Shown here one piece after another: positions 52,409-61,864 of a DNA stretch of 64,000 nt. The notes below the pieces were generated by a model. That model saw nothing but the letters and a program-made list of their open reading frames with translations, made no database searches and had not been told where the DNA came from. Each line of letters starts with the position of its first letter. The first letter of the stretch is position 1. The stretch lies in the NCBI RefSeq assembly GCF_002899455.1, contig NZ_PPFB01000001.1, positions 620,001 through 684,000 of the forward strand, read 5' to 3'. Source of the DNA: Streptomyces sp. DH-12 (lineage in GTDB: Bacteria; Actinomycetota; Actinomycetes; Streptomycetales; Streptomycetaceae). A program made the position numbers and the translations under genes.

Positions 52409-55201
52409 CTAGAGTCGTGCACCGGTCTTTTCCTCCTGCTCGACCAGACGCACCAGCTCGACCCGGGAACGGAGGCCGAGCGTGGCGAACACGTTGCGCA
52501 GGTGGTAGTCGACGGTACGGGTGCTCACGGAGAGGCTGAGGGCCACCTCCCGGTTGGTGGCGCCCTCGGCGACGTACCGGGCGATCCGCAGCTGCTGCGG
52601 GGTGAGGCGGGCGAGTTCGCCGGCGCCGGAGGCCGTCGCGGGGACGGCGGGCGGGGCCGCTCCGCCGGCGCGCAGTTCGGCGGCGGCCTGCTGCGCCCAG
52701 AGGCGTGCGCCGCAGTGTTCGAAGCCCATGCGCGCCTCCTCCAGGCGGGTGCGGGCCTCGCGGAGCCGGCGCCGGCGGCGCAGCCACTTGCCGTAGAGGA
52801 GTCCGGTGCGGGCGCGTTCGAAGTCGTCGGCGGCGTCGTCGTGCTGGTCCAGGGCCCGCAGGTACAGCTCGTCCGCCGCGTCCGGTGCGGCCAGCAGGGC
52901 CCGGCAGCGCAGGAGTTGGGCGGGGGCCTGGGGGTCGGCGCCGCAGGCCGCCCACAGCGCGAAGTCCTCCACGACCGCCGCCGCGTACTGGGGACGTCCG
53001 GCGGACGCGGCGGCCTCCACGAAACAGGGGACGGCGAGCATCCACACCGCGAAGTGGCCGCGGCGGGCGCCGGGGCGGACCAGCGGGCCGAGCCGCTGCG
53101 CCGCCTCGCGGGGGCGGCCGCCGCCCAGATCGGCGCGGGCGGCGGCCCAGTGGGCGAGGGTCGACGCCTGCGCGAGCCCGTGCCGGCGGGCGGTGCGCAG
53201 GGCCGCCTCGGCGTGCTCGGCCACCAGGTCCGCCTCGCCCTCGATGGACGCGGCGAGGGCGAGGACGGCGTGGTGGTGGGCGGCGGTGTTGCGCTGTCCG
53301 GTGCGTTCGGCTGTGCGCAGGCCCTCCTCGGCGTGGGTGCGGGCGAGCTGGTGGCGGCCGGCGCGGAGTTCGGCGTACGCGAGGTATTCGAGGGCGCGGG
53401 GTTCCAGGGCGGCGGAGCCGGAGGTGCGGGCCGCGGCGAGGGCGCGGGCGCCCGCGCGGCGGGCGGACGGGACGTCGCCCAGCATGAGGGCCGCGGCGGC
53501 GGAGCGGAGGAGGGGGTCGGGGTCGCTGCCGTGGAGGCCGTGTTCGACCACGCGCCGCAACGGGGCGGCGGCGAGGTCGAAGCGGGCGAGGAGGACGGCG
53601 CGCATGCCGTCGCGGTGGTCGCGGGCGAGGTCACCGGTCGGCGGGGTAGCCGCGGCGGCGGTCCGCGCGGTGCGCGCCGCGTGGGGTGCCGCCGCGCCCG
53701 CCCGTGCCGCTGGGGTCCCCCCGACACCTCCAGGGCTCTGGGCGAGGTACGACGGCCCGCGACGGAGTGCGGGTCCGTCGGCCGAGGCAGGTGTTCTCGG
53801 GACGCGGACGCAGGCCGTCGCCAACGGGAGCGTGGGGGGTGTGTGGGCGGGGGCCAGGGCCGAGAGGCAGGAGGCGGGGTCGCCGGCGGACCAGGAGGCG
53901 TCTGCCGCGCCCAGGGTCGCGCGGGCCGCGGCGTGGGGGGAGGTGGGCGCCAGGAGGCCCGCCGCGAGGAGGAAGGACTCGCGGGCGTCCTCCACCGGGC
54001 CGTCGGCCAGGAGCACCGCGCCTCGCAGGAGTTCCGCGCCGCCGCGCACGGACGCGGGTACCGAGCGGCCGCGGGCCCGGTCCAGCAGGCACAGGGCGTC
54101 GGCGGCGTGACCGGCCAGGAGCGCCTGCTCGGCGGCGGCGAGGTGGCGCCGGGCGCGTTCCGCCTCGTCCGGGGTGAGCTCGGCAGCGCGGACCAGGGCG
54201 CGGCGGCGGAGGGCGGGCGGCGCCGCGGCGGCCGGGTCGGTCGCCGCCGACGTCAGGGCGGCGGCCAGGCCGGGGGCGGGGCCGGCGACGGCCCATGAGC
54301 GGTGGAGGAGGGGCAGGACGGCGTCGTGCGTCTCGGTCGCCGCCTCGGCCAGGACACGGTGCGCGGCGCGGCGGTGTCCGGGCGGCGCGGTGGCGTACAC
54401 CGCTCTGGCCATCAGCGCGCTGCGGAAGCGCAGCCGGCCCTCACCGCGGGCCAGCAGCTCCGGCAGCGGCCCGTCCGCCGCCTCGTCGCACGCGCGGAGG
54501 ACGAGATCCGCGTCCGCGTCCTCCTCCCCCGTCGCCTGCGCGGCCGCCGCCACCGTCAGGAGCAGGCCGCCGGGGCCGGGCAGGCGGTCGCCGACGACAC
54601 CGGCCAGCGCCTCGCCGTCGACCAGCGGGCGGGGCAGCGCCCGCCGTCCGCTCAGCTGGGCGGGCGACAACCGCCGGACCAGCGTCAGCAGCAGCGCGGG
54701 GTTGCCCTCGGCCGCCGTGATCAGTTCGTCCCGCACGCCGGGGGCGACGGCGCCGTCCGCGGCCTCCCGGATCAGGAGCGCCGCGTCCCCGGGGGTGAGC
54801 GGGCCGAGGCGCAGGACGGGCAGGTCCGCGAATTCGGGGTCCACGGGGCGGTGGCCGGCGACGGTCAGCAGGAGGCCCGCCCGTGAGCCCGTCCGGCGCA
54901 CCCGCGCGGCGGCACGGGCGAGCGCGGCGCGGGACGGGGCGTCCCACAGGTGGGCGTCGTCCACGCAGACGAGGAGCGGCCCGGCCACGGCGGCCGTCCG
55001 CAGGGCGTCGTCCAGCTCGCGTACGCGGCCGGCGCGGACGTGCCGCACCGGGCCGGCGCGGAAGAGGCGGGCGGCGTGGTCGAGGAACGTGGTGCGGCCG
55101 CAACCGGGTTCACCGGTCACGACGCGGACGCCGCCGTCGGTGCGCAGCGCGTCCAGCAGCTCGGCGGTCAGCCGCTGCCGGGCGGTCGGGTATCCGGTCA
55201 T
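52409..55201 (-). CDS. LAL-type LuxR-family ATP-binding regulator
   Basis: 930 aa. N-terminal AAA/STAND ATPase: Walker A GEPGCGRTTF, Walker B LLVCVDDAHLWD; a long TPR-like helical middle; C-terminal LuxR HTH LTPQQLRIARYVAEGATNRE with VSTRTVDYHLRNVFATLGLR. A 70-residue Ala/Pro/Gly insertion (about 53640-53830) interrupts the middle and reads like recruited repeat-like sequence. ATG at 55201 has AAGG at 9 nt; another ATG at 55231 would add ten residues and a TTA codon at position 3. Large LAL proteins often activate specialised-metabolite or utilisation operons. Confidence 0.88.
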   Translation of the reverse strand: MTGYPTARQRLTAELLDALRTDGGVRVVTGEPGCGRTTFLDHAARLFRAGPVRHVRAGRVRELDDALRTAAVAGPLLVCVDDAHLWDAPSRAALARAAARVRRTGSRAGLLLTVAGHRPVDPEFADLPVLRLGPLTPGDAALLIREAADGAVAPGVRDELITAAEGNPALLLTLVRRLSPAQLSGRRALPRPLVDGEALAGVVGDRLPGPGGLLLTVAAAAQATGEEDADADLVLRACDEAADGPLPELLARGEGRLRFRSALMARAVYATAPPGHRRAAHRVLAEAATETHDAVLPLLHRSWAVAGPAPGLAAALTSAATDPAAAAPPALRRRALVRAAELTPDEAERARRHLAAAEQALLAGHAADALCLLDRARGRSVPASVRGGAELLRGAVLLADGPVEDARESFLLAAGLLAPTSPHAAARATLGAADASWSAGDPASCLSALAPAHTPPTLPLATACVRVPRTPASADGPALRRGPSYLAQSPGGVGGTPAARAGAAAPHAARTARTAAAATPPTGDLARDHRDGMRAVLLARFDLAAAPLRRVVEHGLHGSDPDPLLRSAAAALMLGDVPSARRAGARALAAARTSGSAALEPRALEYLAYAELRAGRHQLARTHAEEGLRTAERTGQRNTAAHHHAVLALAASIEGEADLVAEHAEAALRTARRHGLAQASTLAHWAAARADLGGGRPREAAQRLGPLVRPGARRGHFAVWMLAVPCFVEAAASAGRPQYAAAVVEDFALWAACGADPQAPAQLLRCRALLAAPDAADELYLRALDQHDDAADDFERARTGLLYGKWLRRRRRLREARTRLEEARMGFEHCGARLWAQQAAAELRAGGAAPPAVPATASGAGELARLTPQQLRIARYVAEGATNREVALSLSVSTRTVDYHLRNVFATLGLRSRVELVRLVEQEEKTGARL

Positions 55202-55365
55202 TCCCGTGACCTTACTCGCGCGTAAGGTCATGCGGAAGGTATACGTCCGTCGCCGGACGCACCATCAACGGCCGTGTCATCAGCGGGTTCTTCCACCGGG
55301 ACGCACGGCGGGGACTGTGCCGCGGCCCAGTCCGGGCGGCTCCGTGCGGTGCCCCCGCACAACGG

Positions 55366-55400
55366 CGGTGGCGGCCCGCGTCGTCCGCGGACCGCCACCG
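55366..55400 (-). terminator. Terminator of the polyesterase-type hydrolase
   Basis: 9-bp plus 5-bp stem (CGGTGGCGG ... CCGCCACCG, one internal mismatch), 11 bp after the hydrolase stop. Confidence 0.7.
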
Positions 55401-55410
55401 AGGGACGTCG

Positions 55411-56313
55411 TCAGGAGGTGTGCGGGCAGTTGCCCCGCGCCTCCTCGATCGTCAGGCTCCGCGCCGGCAGCGGGCACAGGAACCGCTCGTACCGGGTGTC
55501 GTTGTCGATGAAGCGCTTCAGCCACGAAATGCTGTACTTCGCGATCGTCGTGTTCGACGAGTTCGGGGTGAAGTGGGTGGCGTTGTTGAGCTCCAGGTAG
55601 GCCCGGTCCAGGGAGGAGGGCAGGCCGTTGTAGAGGGGCTCGGCGTGGGTGGTGACGGGCGCGACGCTGTCGCCGTCGGCGCCGAAGATCAGGGTGGGGG
55701 TCCGGACCTCGGACCAGGTCTTGTCGAGGTTCCAGGGCGTCAGCGGGATCGCGGCCTGGAGGGAGGGCCGGTCCTTGGCGGCTTCGAGGGAACCGCCGCC
55801 GCCCATGGAGTGGCCCATGACGCCCAGTCGGCTGCTGTCGACGCGGTTGCGGACGGAGCTGCGCTGGGTGAGGTAGTCCAGCGCGGCCAGCAGCTGGTCG
55901 CCGCGGGAGGCCGGCTGGTCGAGGGTGGTGTTGGTGTCGATGGTGAACACCACGAAGCCCTGGGAGGCCAGGCGCGGCCCCAGCCAGGAGATGGAGGACT
56001 CGAGCGCGGTGAAGCCCGGCGAGATGGCGACGGCGCCGAAGGTTCCGTCGGCGGTGGTGCTCGGGTAGTAGATCGTGCCGCCGCCGAAGCCGGTCGCGGC
56101 GAGCCTGGAGACGGAGGTCTCCGAGACGGCGTACGGGCCGCGCAGGGCCTCGATGCTGCTTTCGGTGGGCGCCGGTCCGCGCTCGTAGGGGTTGTCGGCG
56201 GCGTGGGCGCCGGGGCCGGTGAGGGTGCTGAGAGCGACGACGGCGGCGAGCGCCGCGGTCAGTCCGGCCAGGCGGCCGGTCCTGCGCGTGCTGGTGTGGG
56301 GGTGCTGCTGCAC
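55411..56313 (-). CDS. Secreted lipase/cutinase of the polyesterase (S. exfoliatus lipase) type
   Basis: 300 aa. Signal peptide ends [12 protein letters not shown]. The mature part follows the Streptomyces exfoliatus lipase/actinobacterial cutinase type closely: [54 protein letters not shown]. Triad Ser169 (MGHSMGGGG), Asp215 (GADGDSVAP), His247 (NATHFTPN); oxyanion residues Phe101 and Met170; terminal disulfide Cys280-Cys296. Relatives degrade polyesters including PET. GTG start at 56313 with GAGAGGA upstream. Natural substrate likely cutin or other plant polyesters; PET activity is inference from family. Confidence 0.93.
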   Translation of the reverse strand: MQQHPHTSTRRTGRLAGLTAALAAVVALSTLTGPGAHAADNPYERGPAPTESSIEALRGPYAVSETSVSRLAATGFGGGTIYYPSTTADGTFGAVAISPGFTALESSISWLGPRLASQGFVVFTIDTNTTLDQPASRGDQLLAALDYLTQRSSVRNRVDSSRLGVMGHSMGGGGSLEAAKDRPSLQAAIPLTPWNLDKTWSEVRTPTLIFGADGDSVAPVTTHAEPLYNGLPSSLDRAYLELNNATHFTPNSSNTTIAKYSISWLKRFIDNDTRYERFLCPLPARSLTIEEARGNCPHTS

Positions 56314-57067
56314 GACGAGTGGTCCTCTCTGTCACGGCGGACCGCCCGGCCGGCCGGTGCGCGGGATCACGGCGTGGGACGGGGAGCCGTGCCCCGGCCG
56401 GGGGCGTCGCCTTCTGACTGGCGGTGCCACTGTCGGAGAGGAGAGGGCGGTCGCGGACCGGCGAAATCACCGGTCTCGTGGGAGAGGCGCTTCGCGGGGC
56501 GGGCCGGGCGTGGACCTGCGGGCCGGTGGGGCCCCGTCCCTGGGGGGTCTCGCCGCCACTGTGCGCCGACACGCCCCGGGGGGTGTCACGTCCCCGGGAC
56601 AGGAGAACGGGCGGGCTGCATGAGTGGGGCCGGCCGGGGCACCCGGACGGGCACGGTCACCGTCGGAGTCGGCGCCGACGGTGGCGGCGGCGCCCCGGTT
56701 CCCGGGGCGCCGCCGCTCTGTGCGGCGTCGTGCGCGTGGGCCCGGCCGCCGGCCCGCTTCTCCCGGACGGGACCGTCCGGGAGCCGTTCGGCCTCCGGCG
56801 GCCCGGCGCGGCGCGGGAACTCCACGGCGTCCCGGTCGGGGCAGGCGAGGCCGACGGTCTCCGCGCGCACGGTGACGCGTCGGCCGCCCGGGCCGGGCGG
56901 CGGGTGTACCCCGATCGGAGGTTTGTTGTCCCTCCAGGACCCGTCCGTGCCGGCGCGTATGCGTGCCGGGACCCCGCGTCACCCGACTGGCCCGCCGGAG
57001 GAGCCGTACGGACGCCCCCCGTGCTGGTATGGAAGCGGCCTCCATGCCTACCCGGAGGGAGCTGGGA
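56314..57067. other. Long intergenic region, no supported gene
   Basis: About 750 bp between the divergent polyesterase gene and the 60-aa protein. It holds several GC-rich hairpins. One plus-strand stretch near 56730-56850 translates as LLPDGTVREPFGLRRPG in one frame, which reads like protein, but I see no start, stop or family match; it may be a fragment. Confidence 0.4.
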
Positions 57068-57250
57068 ATGCACGAGATGTGGTGCGGTGCGGACACTTCG
57101 GGGGAGCCGGTCTGGCACGTTCTCACCCCGGACAAGACCTCGACGCTGTGCGGGGTGGAGAAGGAGAGGGAATCACCCCGGCGCGACACGACGGACCGGC
57201 ACTGCTTCTCCTGCATGCAGTCGTTCCAGGCCGTCATGGCGTCCCGCTGA
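57068..57250 (+). CDS. Small Cys-containing conserved-looking protein
   Basis: 60 aa beginning MHEMWCGADTSGEPVWHVL, with cysteines at 6, 41-50 region (STLCGVEKE, RHCFSCMQSF). The Cys/His spacing (C-X2-C in CFSC) suggests a single zinc or redox site. ATG at 57068 with GGAGGG 8 nt upstream; a second ATG at 57044 lacks a ribosome site. Function unknown; not obviously part of an operon. Confidence 0.7.
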   Translation: MHEMWCGADTSGEPVWHVLTPDKTSTLCGVEKERESPRRDTTDRHCFSCMQSFQAVMASR

Positions 57251-57269
57251 GAACCGCGGCTGCCCCCGT

Positions 57270-57312
57270 CGGCGCCGGCGGGCCCGGGCACCACCCGGGT
57301 CCGCCGGCGCCG
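57270..57312. terminator. Bidirectional hairpin between convergent genes
   Basis: 17-bp stem (CGGCGCCGGCGGGCCCG), one G-U pair, 9-nt loop; its right arm ends two bases before the TPR gene stop codon. Confidence 0.75.
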
Positions 57313-57314
57313 CT

Positions 57315-59018
57315 TCAGTGACAGGCGTGCCGCCCCGCTCCCGGGGCGTGCTCCCCCGCCACCGGGCCGTGCGTATCGAGCCGGCAGAAGCAGGACGCCT
57401 CGACCGGCACGTCCGCCAGCGCCGCCGCCTGCCGCAGCTGACGGGCGACGATCGCGGCCTCGCCGGTCCTGCCGGCGCGCAGCAGGCACTCGTGGAAGCC
57501 GTGCAGCGCCCACACGTTGTTCGGGTGCTGCAGCGGCCGGGGCAGGGTGTCGTCCAGCCCCAGGTCGGCCCGGTAGACGGCCTCCGCCTCGGCGACCCGG
57601 CCCTGCTCGAGCAGCAGCGCGCCACAGGCGTGCCGGGCGGGCTGCATCCAGGCCCACGGCTCGTCGTACAGCAGGGTGTCGTCCCGTTTGACGGCCAGCT
57701 CCAGCGCGGCGAAGGCGGTGTCGTGATCGCCCCTGCGGTAGGCGAGTTCGCCGTCCAGCATCGCCGAGGCGATGGCGAGGATGTCGTGGCAGGTGTTGTT
57801 GAACAGCACCCTGCTCGCGGGCACGCGGTCCACGGCCGCGCGGAACTCCTCCCGCTCGGCGTCGGCCCGCCCGGTGTCGCCCTTCACGGCCAGGGCGATG
57901 CCCCGGGCGTAGTGCAGCATCGCGGTGGTGACGCAGTACAGCTCCGGGTCGTCCGGGAAGGGCAGCGCGAGGATGTCGTCCCAGCGGCCGAAGCGGATCA
58001 GCACGTGGAACCGCATCGCCAGGAAGGCCTCCAGCCAGTCGGCCATGGGCGGGCTCTCCACCCGGAGCAGCTTCTCGGGCACGGCGGCCTCGAGGCGTGC
58101 GGCCGCGTCGAGGGCCACCCCGGACTGTCCGGCGAGCATGGCGCCGTAGATCCGGAAGTGGTGGTTGTGGCAGCGGTAGAGCGTGTAGAAGTTCATCGCG
58201 CCGGCCCGCTGGAGGTACTTCTCGTCGGCGGCGACGGCGGCGGTGTTGTCCGAGACGACCCGGCGGTAGTCGCCGCACAGCACCTCGAGGTGCGAAGGCA
58301 TGTGGAGCAGGTGCCCGGCGTCGGGCGCGGCTCCGCGCAGCCGGTCGGCGACGGTGAGGGCCGCCTCCGGGGTCGGGGACATCTCCATCAGGTGGATGTA
58401 GAGGTGCACCACGCCGGGGTGGGTGGCGCCCGCCTCGGTGGCGAGGGCGCCGTCGAGCACGGCCTCGGCCTCCGCGGTGCGGGCGCCGTCGGCGGGACGG
58501 CCGGTCCTCAGGTCCCACAGCCGCCAGGGCGTGAGGTTCATCAGGGCGTCGGCGCAGAGCGCGGCCACGTCCGGGTCGCCGGGGGCGCTCTCGTGCACGG
58601 CGAGCATGCGGTCCGCGTACGGTCCGTTCCACACCGAGCAGTCGCCTTCGGGGCGGGCCTGCGGGTAGCGGGCGCGCAGGGCCTCGACGAGGGCCCGCTC
58701 GACGGGGGTGGCGCGGACCGTGGCCGCCTCATGGGCGCGTTCGACGGCCGCGTGGGTGCGCTCGACGGTGCGGGTGAGGTCCTCGGTGTCGAAGGCCTCC
58801 CAGGGTTTGTTGTAGTTGGGGCCGAGCGCGTAGGCGATGCCCCAGTGGGCCATCGCGCAGCCGGGGTCGGCGTCGGCGGCCTTCTGGTAACAGGCAACCG
58901 CTTCCTCGTGGTTGAAGGCGTAGGTCCACATCAGCCCGCGGTCGAACCAGAGTTGGGCCTCGGGGGAGGTCGTCGACACGGGCCGTCGGTAGGAGCCGAG
59001 GTCGTAGTAGCCGTCCAT
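57315..59018 (-). CDS. Tetratricopeptide-repeat protein
   Basis: 567 aa from ATG at 59018 (GGGAGG upstream). Starts MDGYYDLGSYRRPVSTTSPE; TPR-like helices begin at AQLWFDRGLMWTYAFNHEEA and recur around HLLHMPSHLEVLCGDYRRVV, HDTAFAALELAVKRDD and AEAVYRADLGLDD. Several conserved His (HLLHMPSHL, CHNHHFRIYG) resemble metal-binding sites. No signal peptide or membrane segment. Homologous proteins occur widely, annotated only as TPR; role unknown. Confidence 0.85.
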   Translation of the reverse strand: MDGYYDLGSYRRPVSTTSPEAQLWFDRGLMWTYAFNHEEAVACYQKAADADPGCAMAHWGIAYALGPNYNKPWEAFDTEDLTRTVERTHAAVERAHEAATVRATPVERALVEALRARYPQARPEGDCSVWNGPYADRMLAVHESAPGDPDVAALCADALMNLTPWRLWDLRTGRPADGARTAEAEAVLDGALATEAGATHPGVVHLYIHLMEMSPTPEAALTVADRLRGAAPDAGHLLHMPSHLEVLCGDYRRVVSDNTAAVAADEKYLQRAGAMNFYTLYRCHNHHFRIYGAMLAGQSGVALDAAARLEAAVPEKLLRVESPPMADWLEAFLAMRFHVLIRFGRWDDILALPFPDDPELYCVTTAMLHYARGIALAVKGDTGRADAEREEFRAAVDRVPASRVLFNNTCHDILAIASAMLDGELAYRRGDHDTAFAALELAVKRDDTLLYDEPWAWMQPARHACGALLLEQGRVAEAEAVYRADLGLDDTLPRPLQHPNNVWALHGFHECLLRAGRTGEAAIVARQLRQAAALADVPVEASCFCRLDTHGPVAGEHAPGAGRHACH

Positions 59019-59160
59019 GGTGCCCGCCTCCCGGGGGTCCGGCCGGGCCGGCCGCCGCTCGTCAGGCGGCCGGCGTCCCATGGGGACGAAACCGACGATA
59101 GCGGGGCACGGACGGCCTCGCAGGCGCACCGCGGAACCGTCCCGGGGCAGGTCGGACGCC

Positions 59161-59440
59161 GACGTGGAGCTGCGGCGACAGCACTTTGATCATCGTGTTG
59201 GTCCAGCGCATCTGCCGCGGCGTCCGCGGGGGGGGCGGTCGAGGGCCGGATCGAGCAGAGCCCGGTCGCGGGCGGTCCGGGCGGTCCAGGCGGTCCAGGC
59301 GGTCCAGGCGGTCCGGGCGAGCATCTCCCGGTGGAGGGAGCCGCGGACGGCGGCCAGGTGCGGGGCGCACAGGTCCTCCGGGAGGAGCAGCCCGGTCTCC
59401 GGGCGCCGTCCGGGGCCTGGGCGGCCTTCTCACGGAGGGC
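59161..59440 (-). pseudogene. Relic of a second gene, conserved C-terminus remains
   Basis: Two minus-strand frames read protein-like: DLCAPHLAAVRGSLHREML near the right, followed by a 9-bp tandem repeat (59271-59315), then QMRWTNTMIKVLSPQLHV at 59161-59214. The last looks like a conserved protein end, but there is no common frame between blocks. Its position after the oxidoreductase relic fits a former downstream operon gene. Confidence 0.4.
59271..59315. repeat. Tandem 9-bp repeat GGCGGTCCA
   Basis: Five head-to-tail units (GGCGGTCCG, three GGCGGTCCA, GGCGGTCCG). Read on the minus strand it encodes a TAW repeat in one frame. Confidence 0.85.
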
Positions 59441-59469
59441 GGCGAGCGCGCCGGGCGCGGTGTGGCCGC

Positions 59470-59720
59470 GGGGGCCGGACAGCCCGACGCCGTGGTCCCG
59501 TCGGCGGCGCGTCCGGGGCGGCCGTCGGGCGGCCGGTGGCCCCCGGGGGTGTCCCGGCAGCCGTAGGGGAACGGCACGGGCACCACGCCGTCACGGACCG
59601 CCACGGTCCGCAGCCGGGCCCGGAGCGCCCCGCGCGGGGCGGTGACCTGGACCAGGCCACCGTCGGCCGGTCCGGCACGGCGGCCTCCACCGGGGGATCT
59701 CCGTCCGGACGTCCGGCGCG
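59470..59720 (-). pseudogene. Molybdopterin oxidoreductase C-terminal relic
   Basis: One frame reads ADGGLVQVTAPRGALRARLR then VPVPFPYGCRDTPGGH (59494-59667), matching the C-terminal domain of bacterial molybdopterin oxidoreductases (GDLVRVTTPRGxxEAPAR ... VFVPFHYGYWDTPGGH). The expected block before it (PDVWVEI..DAAxxGI) appears as PDVRTEI and VEAAVPD in two other frames, showing two frameshifts. The rest of the large enzyme is absent. Confidence 0.55.
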
Positions 59721-60028
59721 GCGGCGTTCGGTCCGGGCGCGTGAAGCGTGCGCACGCCCAGGGGTCGGTGAGCCGGTCCGGCGGGCCGTCCACGGTGGTC
59801 CGGTCTTCACGGCGCGGGGATGTCACGGGGCGGACGCCCGCCTCCCCCTCACCGGCCCGGCCCTCACTCCTCACACTCATCACGCGACCCGGAGTGACGG
59901 ACTGACACACCTTCACCATTCCTTCGGGGTTATGTTCACCGACGGGCTGGCAAGGGCCGTTCGGTCCTCCCTAGGATGTATTTCCTGTCCAGCCAGTCCA
60001 GTTGGCGCGGCACTCCACAGGGGGAACG
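59721..60028. other. Intergenic region before DUF574 methyltransferase
   Basis: No gene seen. A possible promoter for the methyltransferase is TGGCAA (59948-59953), 18-bp spacer, TAGGAT (59972-59977). Confidence 0.4.
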
Positions 60029-60850
60029 ATGCACGCCGGTAAGCAGTTGTCCACCGAGATCGACGCAACCGTGCCGACGGCCGCGCGTATGTACGACTAC
60101 TACCTGGGCGGCAGGGACAACTACGCCGCGGACCGGGCCGCGGTCGAGGAACTCGACAAGGTGGTGCCGAGCACCCGCCGGCTGGCCCTGAACAACCGGC
60201 GTTTCCTGCAGCGCGTGGTCCGCACGCTCACCCAGGAGTACGGAATACGGCAGTACCTGGACCACGGCTCCGGCCTGCCCACGCAGGACAACGTCCACCA
60301 GGTGGCGCAGCGCGTCGACCCCACCACCCACGTCGTGTACGTCGACAACGACCCGATGGTGCTGGTGCACGGCCGGGCCCTGCTGGAGCAGGACGAGCGC
60401 ACGGTGGTCATACAGGCGGACATGCGCGACACCGACAGGATCTTCGGCCATGCCGAGACCCAGCGGCTGATCGACTTCGACGAGCCGGTCTGCGTGCTGT
60501 TCAACTCGGTCTTCCACTGCATTCCGGACAGTGACACCGACGGTCCGCGGGCCGTCGCCGACCGGGTGCGGGAGCGGCTCGCGCCGGGCAGCTTCATGGT
60601 GATGTGCCAGCTGGTCAGCGAGGACGAGAAGGTCCGCGACTTCGTCACCGGCTTCATGGACCAGGCGACCCAGGGACGCTGGGGCCGGGTCCGCCAGGAG
60701 AAGGACGTCGAGGCGCTCTTCGAGGGGCTGGAGGTCCTCGACCCGGGCCTGGTGGAGGTGTCCACCTGGCGTCCGGACACGGAGGTGGCGCCCGTTCAGC
60801 TCACGCGGGAGTGGATCGAGTTCGGCGGCGTGGGCCGGATACCCGAGTAG
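60029..60850 (+). CDS. SAM-dependent methyltransferase, DUF574 family
   Basis: 273 aa from ATG at 60029 (GGGGGAA 3 nt upstream). Family blocks PTAARMYDYYLGGRDNYAAD, RFLQRVVRTLTQEYGIRQYL, DHGSGLPTQDNVHQVAQ (SAM loop) and HVVYVDNDPMVLVHGRALL are all present. The actinobacterial DUF574 family has many paralogues per genome and no established substrate; members often stand next to DUF5753/DUF397/HATPase genes, as here. Confidence 0.93.
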   Translation: MHAGKQLSTEIDATVPTAARMYDYYLGGRDNYAADRAAVEELDKVVPSTRRLALNNRRFLQRVVRTLTQEYGIRQYLDHGSGLPTQDNVHQVAQRVDPTTHVVYVDNDPMVLVHGRALLEQDERTVVIQADMRDTDRIFGHAETQRLIDFDEPVCVLFNSVFHCIPDSDTDGPRAVADRVRERLAPGSFMVMCQLVSEDEKVRDFVTGFMDQATQGRWGRVRQEKDVEALFEGLEVLDPGLVEVSTWRPDTEVAPVQLTREWIEFGGVGRIPE

Positions 60851-60943
60851 CCCTCCCGGTCCCGCGCCGCCCTCCACCGGATCTCGTGGGACCGGAAGGG
60901 GCGTCGGTGCGTCCGGGCGCGGACGCCTCGGGCACGACGCTCG

Positions 60944-61864
60944 TCAGGAGAGGGCGTAGCGCTCCTCGATCGTGCGGCGCAGCATCTCGACGGACGCGCG
61001 GGGCGTGAGCGCCTCGTCGGCGAGACGGTCGAGCACGATCCGGTACTCCTCGGTCTCGTCGCGGTCCTCGAGGAAGTTGGCGCTTCCGATCTGCTCCAGG
61101 TAGACCACGTCGGGCAGGTCGAGGCCGCCGAAGCGCAGGTAGGTCACCGGGATGGCGGGCGCCGAGGCGTTGGTGACGTCCAGCGGGACGATCTGCAGGG
61201 TGACGTTCGGCCGCTCGGCCATCGTGGCGAGGTGGCCGAGCTGCTCGCGCATCACGGCGCGGTCGCCGAGGACACGCAGCAGGACCGACTCGTCGATGAC
61301 GGCCCACAGCTGCGGGGCGTCCTCGCGGAGCAGCAGCCGGGCCCGGTGCATGCGCAGCTCGATCCGCCGCTGCACCTCGCTCGCCGGGGCGTTGGGCAGT
61401 CCGCGCTCGACGACCGCGCGGGTGTAGTCGGCGGTCTGCAGCAGTCCCGGGACGTACTGGATCTCGAACGTACGGATGGTGGCGGCGGCCTCCTGGAGTC
61501 CGACCAGCCGGTCGAACCACTCGGGCATCAGCCGCTTGTCGTACCGCTGCCACCAGCCCGGTTCGCCGGCCCGCCGGAGCAGCTTGAGGAGGACGGAGGC
61601 CGCGTAGGCGTCGGTGCCGTAGAGGTCGAGCAGCTTCCGTACGTCGGCCTCGGTCGGCGGGCGGCGGCCCTTGCCGGACTCGATGCGGGACAGCTTGGCA
61701 CCGCTGAAGCCGACGGAACGGGCCGCCTGGTCCTGGGACAGTCCGGCGTCCTCACGGAAACCGGCCAGCTGCACGCCCACCAGCATCTTGAGCAAGGTCG
61801 GCGCGGGCTCGGGTCTGTCCAGGTAGGGTTCCAGACGGGAGATGCGATGCGACGCGGCGGACAT
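60944..61864 (-). CDS. WhiJ-like XRE-family regulator (HTH + DUF5753)
   Basis: 306 aa. N-terminal XRE HTH (about 30-85: GFREDAGLSQDQAARSVGFS then GAKLSRIESGKGRRPP) and DUF5753 (about 95-290) with FEIQYVPGLLQTADYTRAVV and LPDVVYLEQIGSANFLED. Such proteins regulate aerial development and antibiotic production in Streptomyces (WhiJ). ATG at 61864 with GGGAG upstream. It precedes the DUF397 gene's region on the same strand and belongs to a WhiJ-like paralogue set. Confidence 0.93.
   Translation of the reverse strand: MSAASHRISRLEPYLDRPEPAPTLLKMLVGVQLAGFREDAGLSQDQAARSVGFSGAKLSRIESGKGRRPPTEADVRKLLDLYGTDAYAASVLLKLLRRAGEPGWWQRYDKRLMPEWFDRLVGLQEAAATIRTFEIQYVPGLLQTADYTRAVVERGLPNAPASEVQRRIELRMHRARLLLREDAPQLWAVIDESVLLRVLGDRAVMREQLGHLATMAERPNVTLQIVPLDVTNASAPAIPVTYLRFGGLDLPDVVYLEQIGSANFLEDRDETEEYRIVLDRLADEALTPRASVEMLRRTIEERYALS

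Noticed and set aside
56730..56860. Gene on the plus strand around LLPDGTVREPFGLRRPG
   Set aside because: No start or stop in a sensible place, no ribosome site and no recognised family; left as intergenic.
59271..59315. CRISPR-like tandem repeat
   Set aside because: The 9-bp units are contiguous with no spacers and no cas genes are present.
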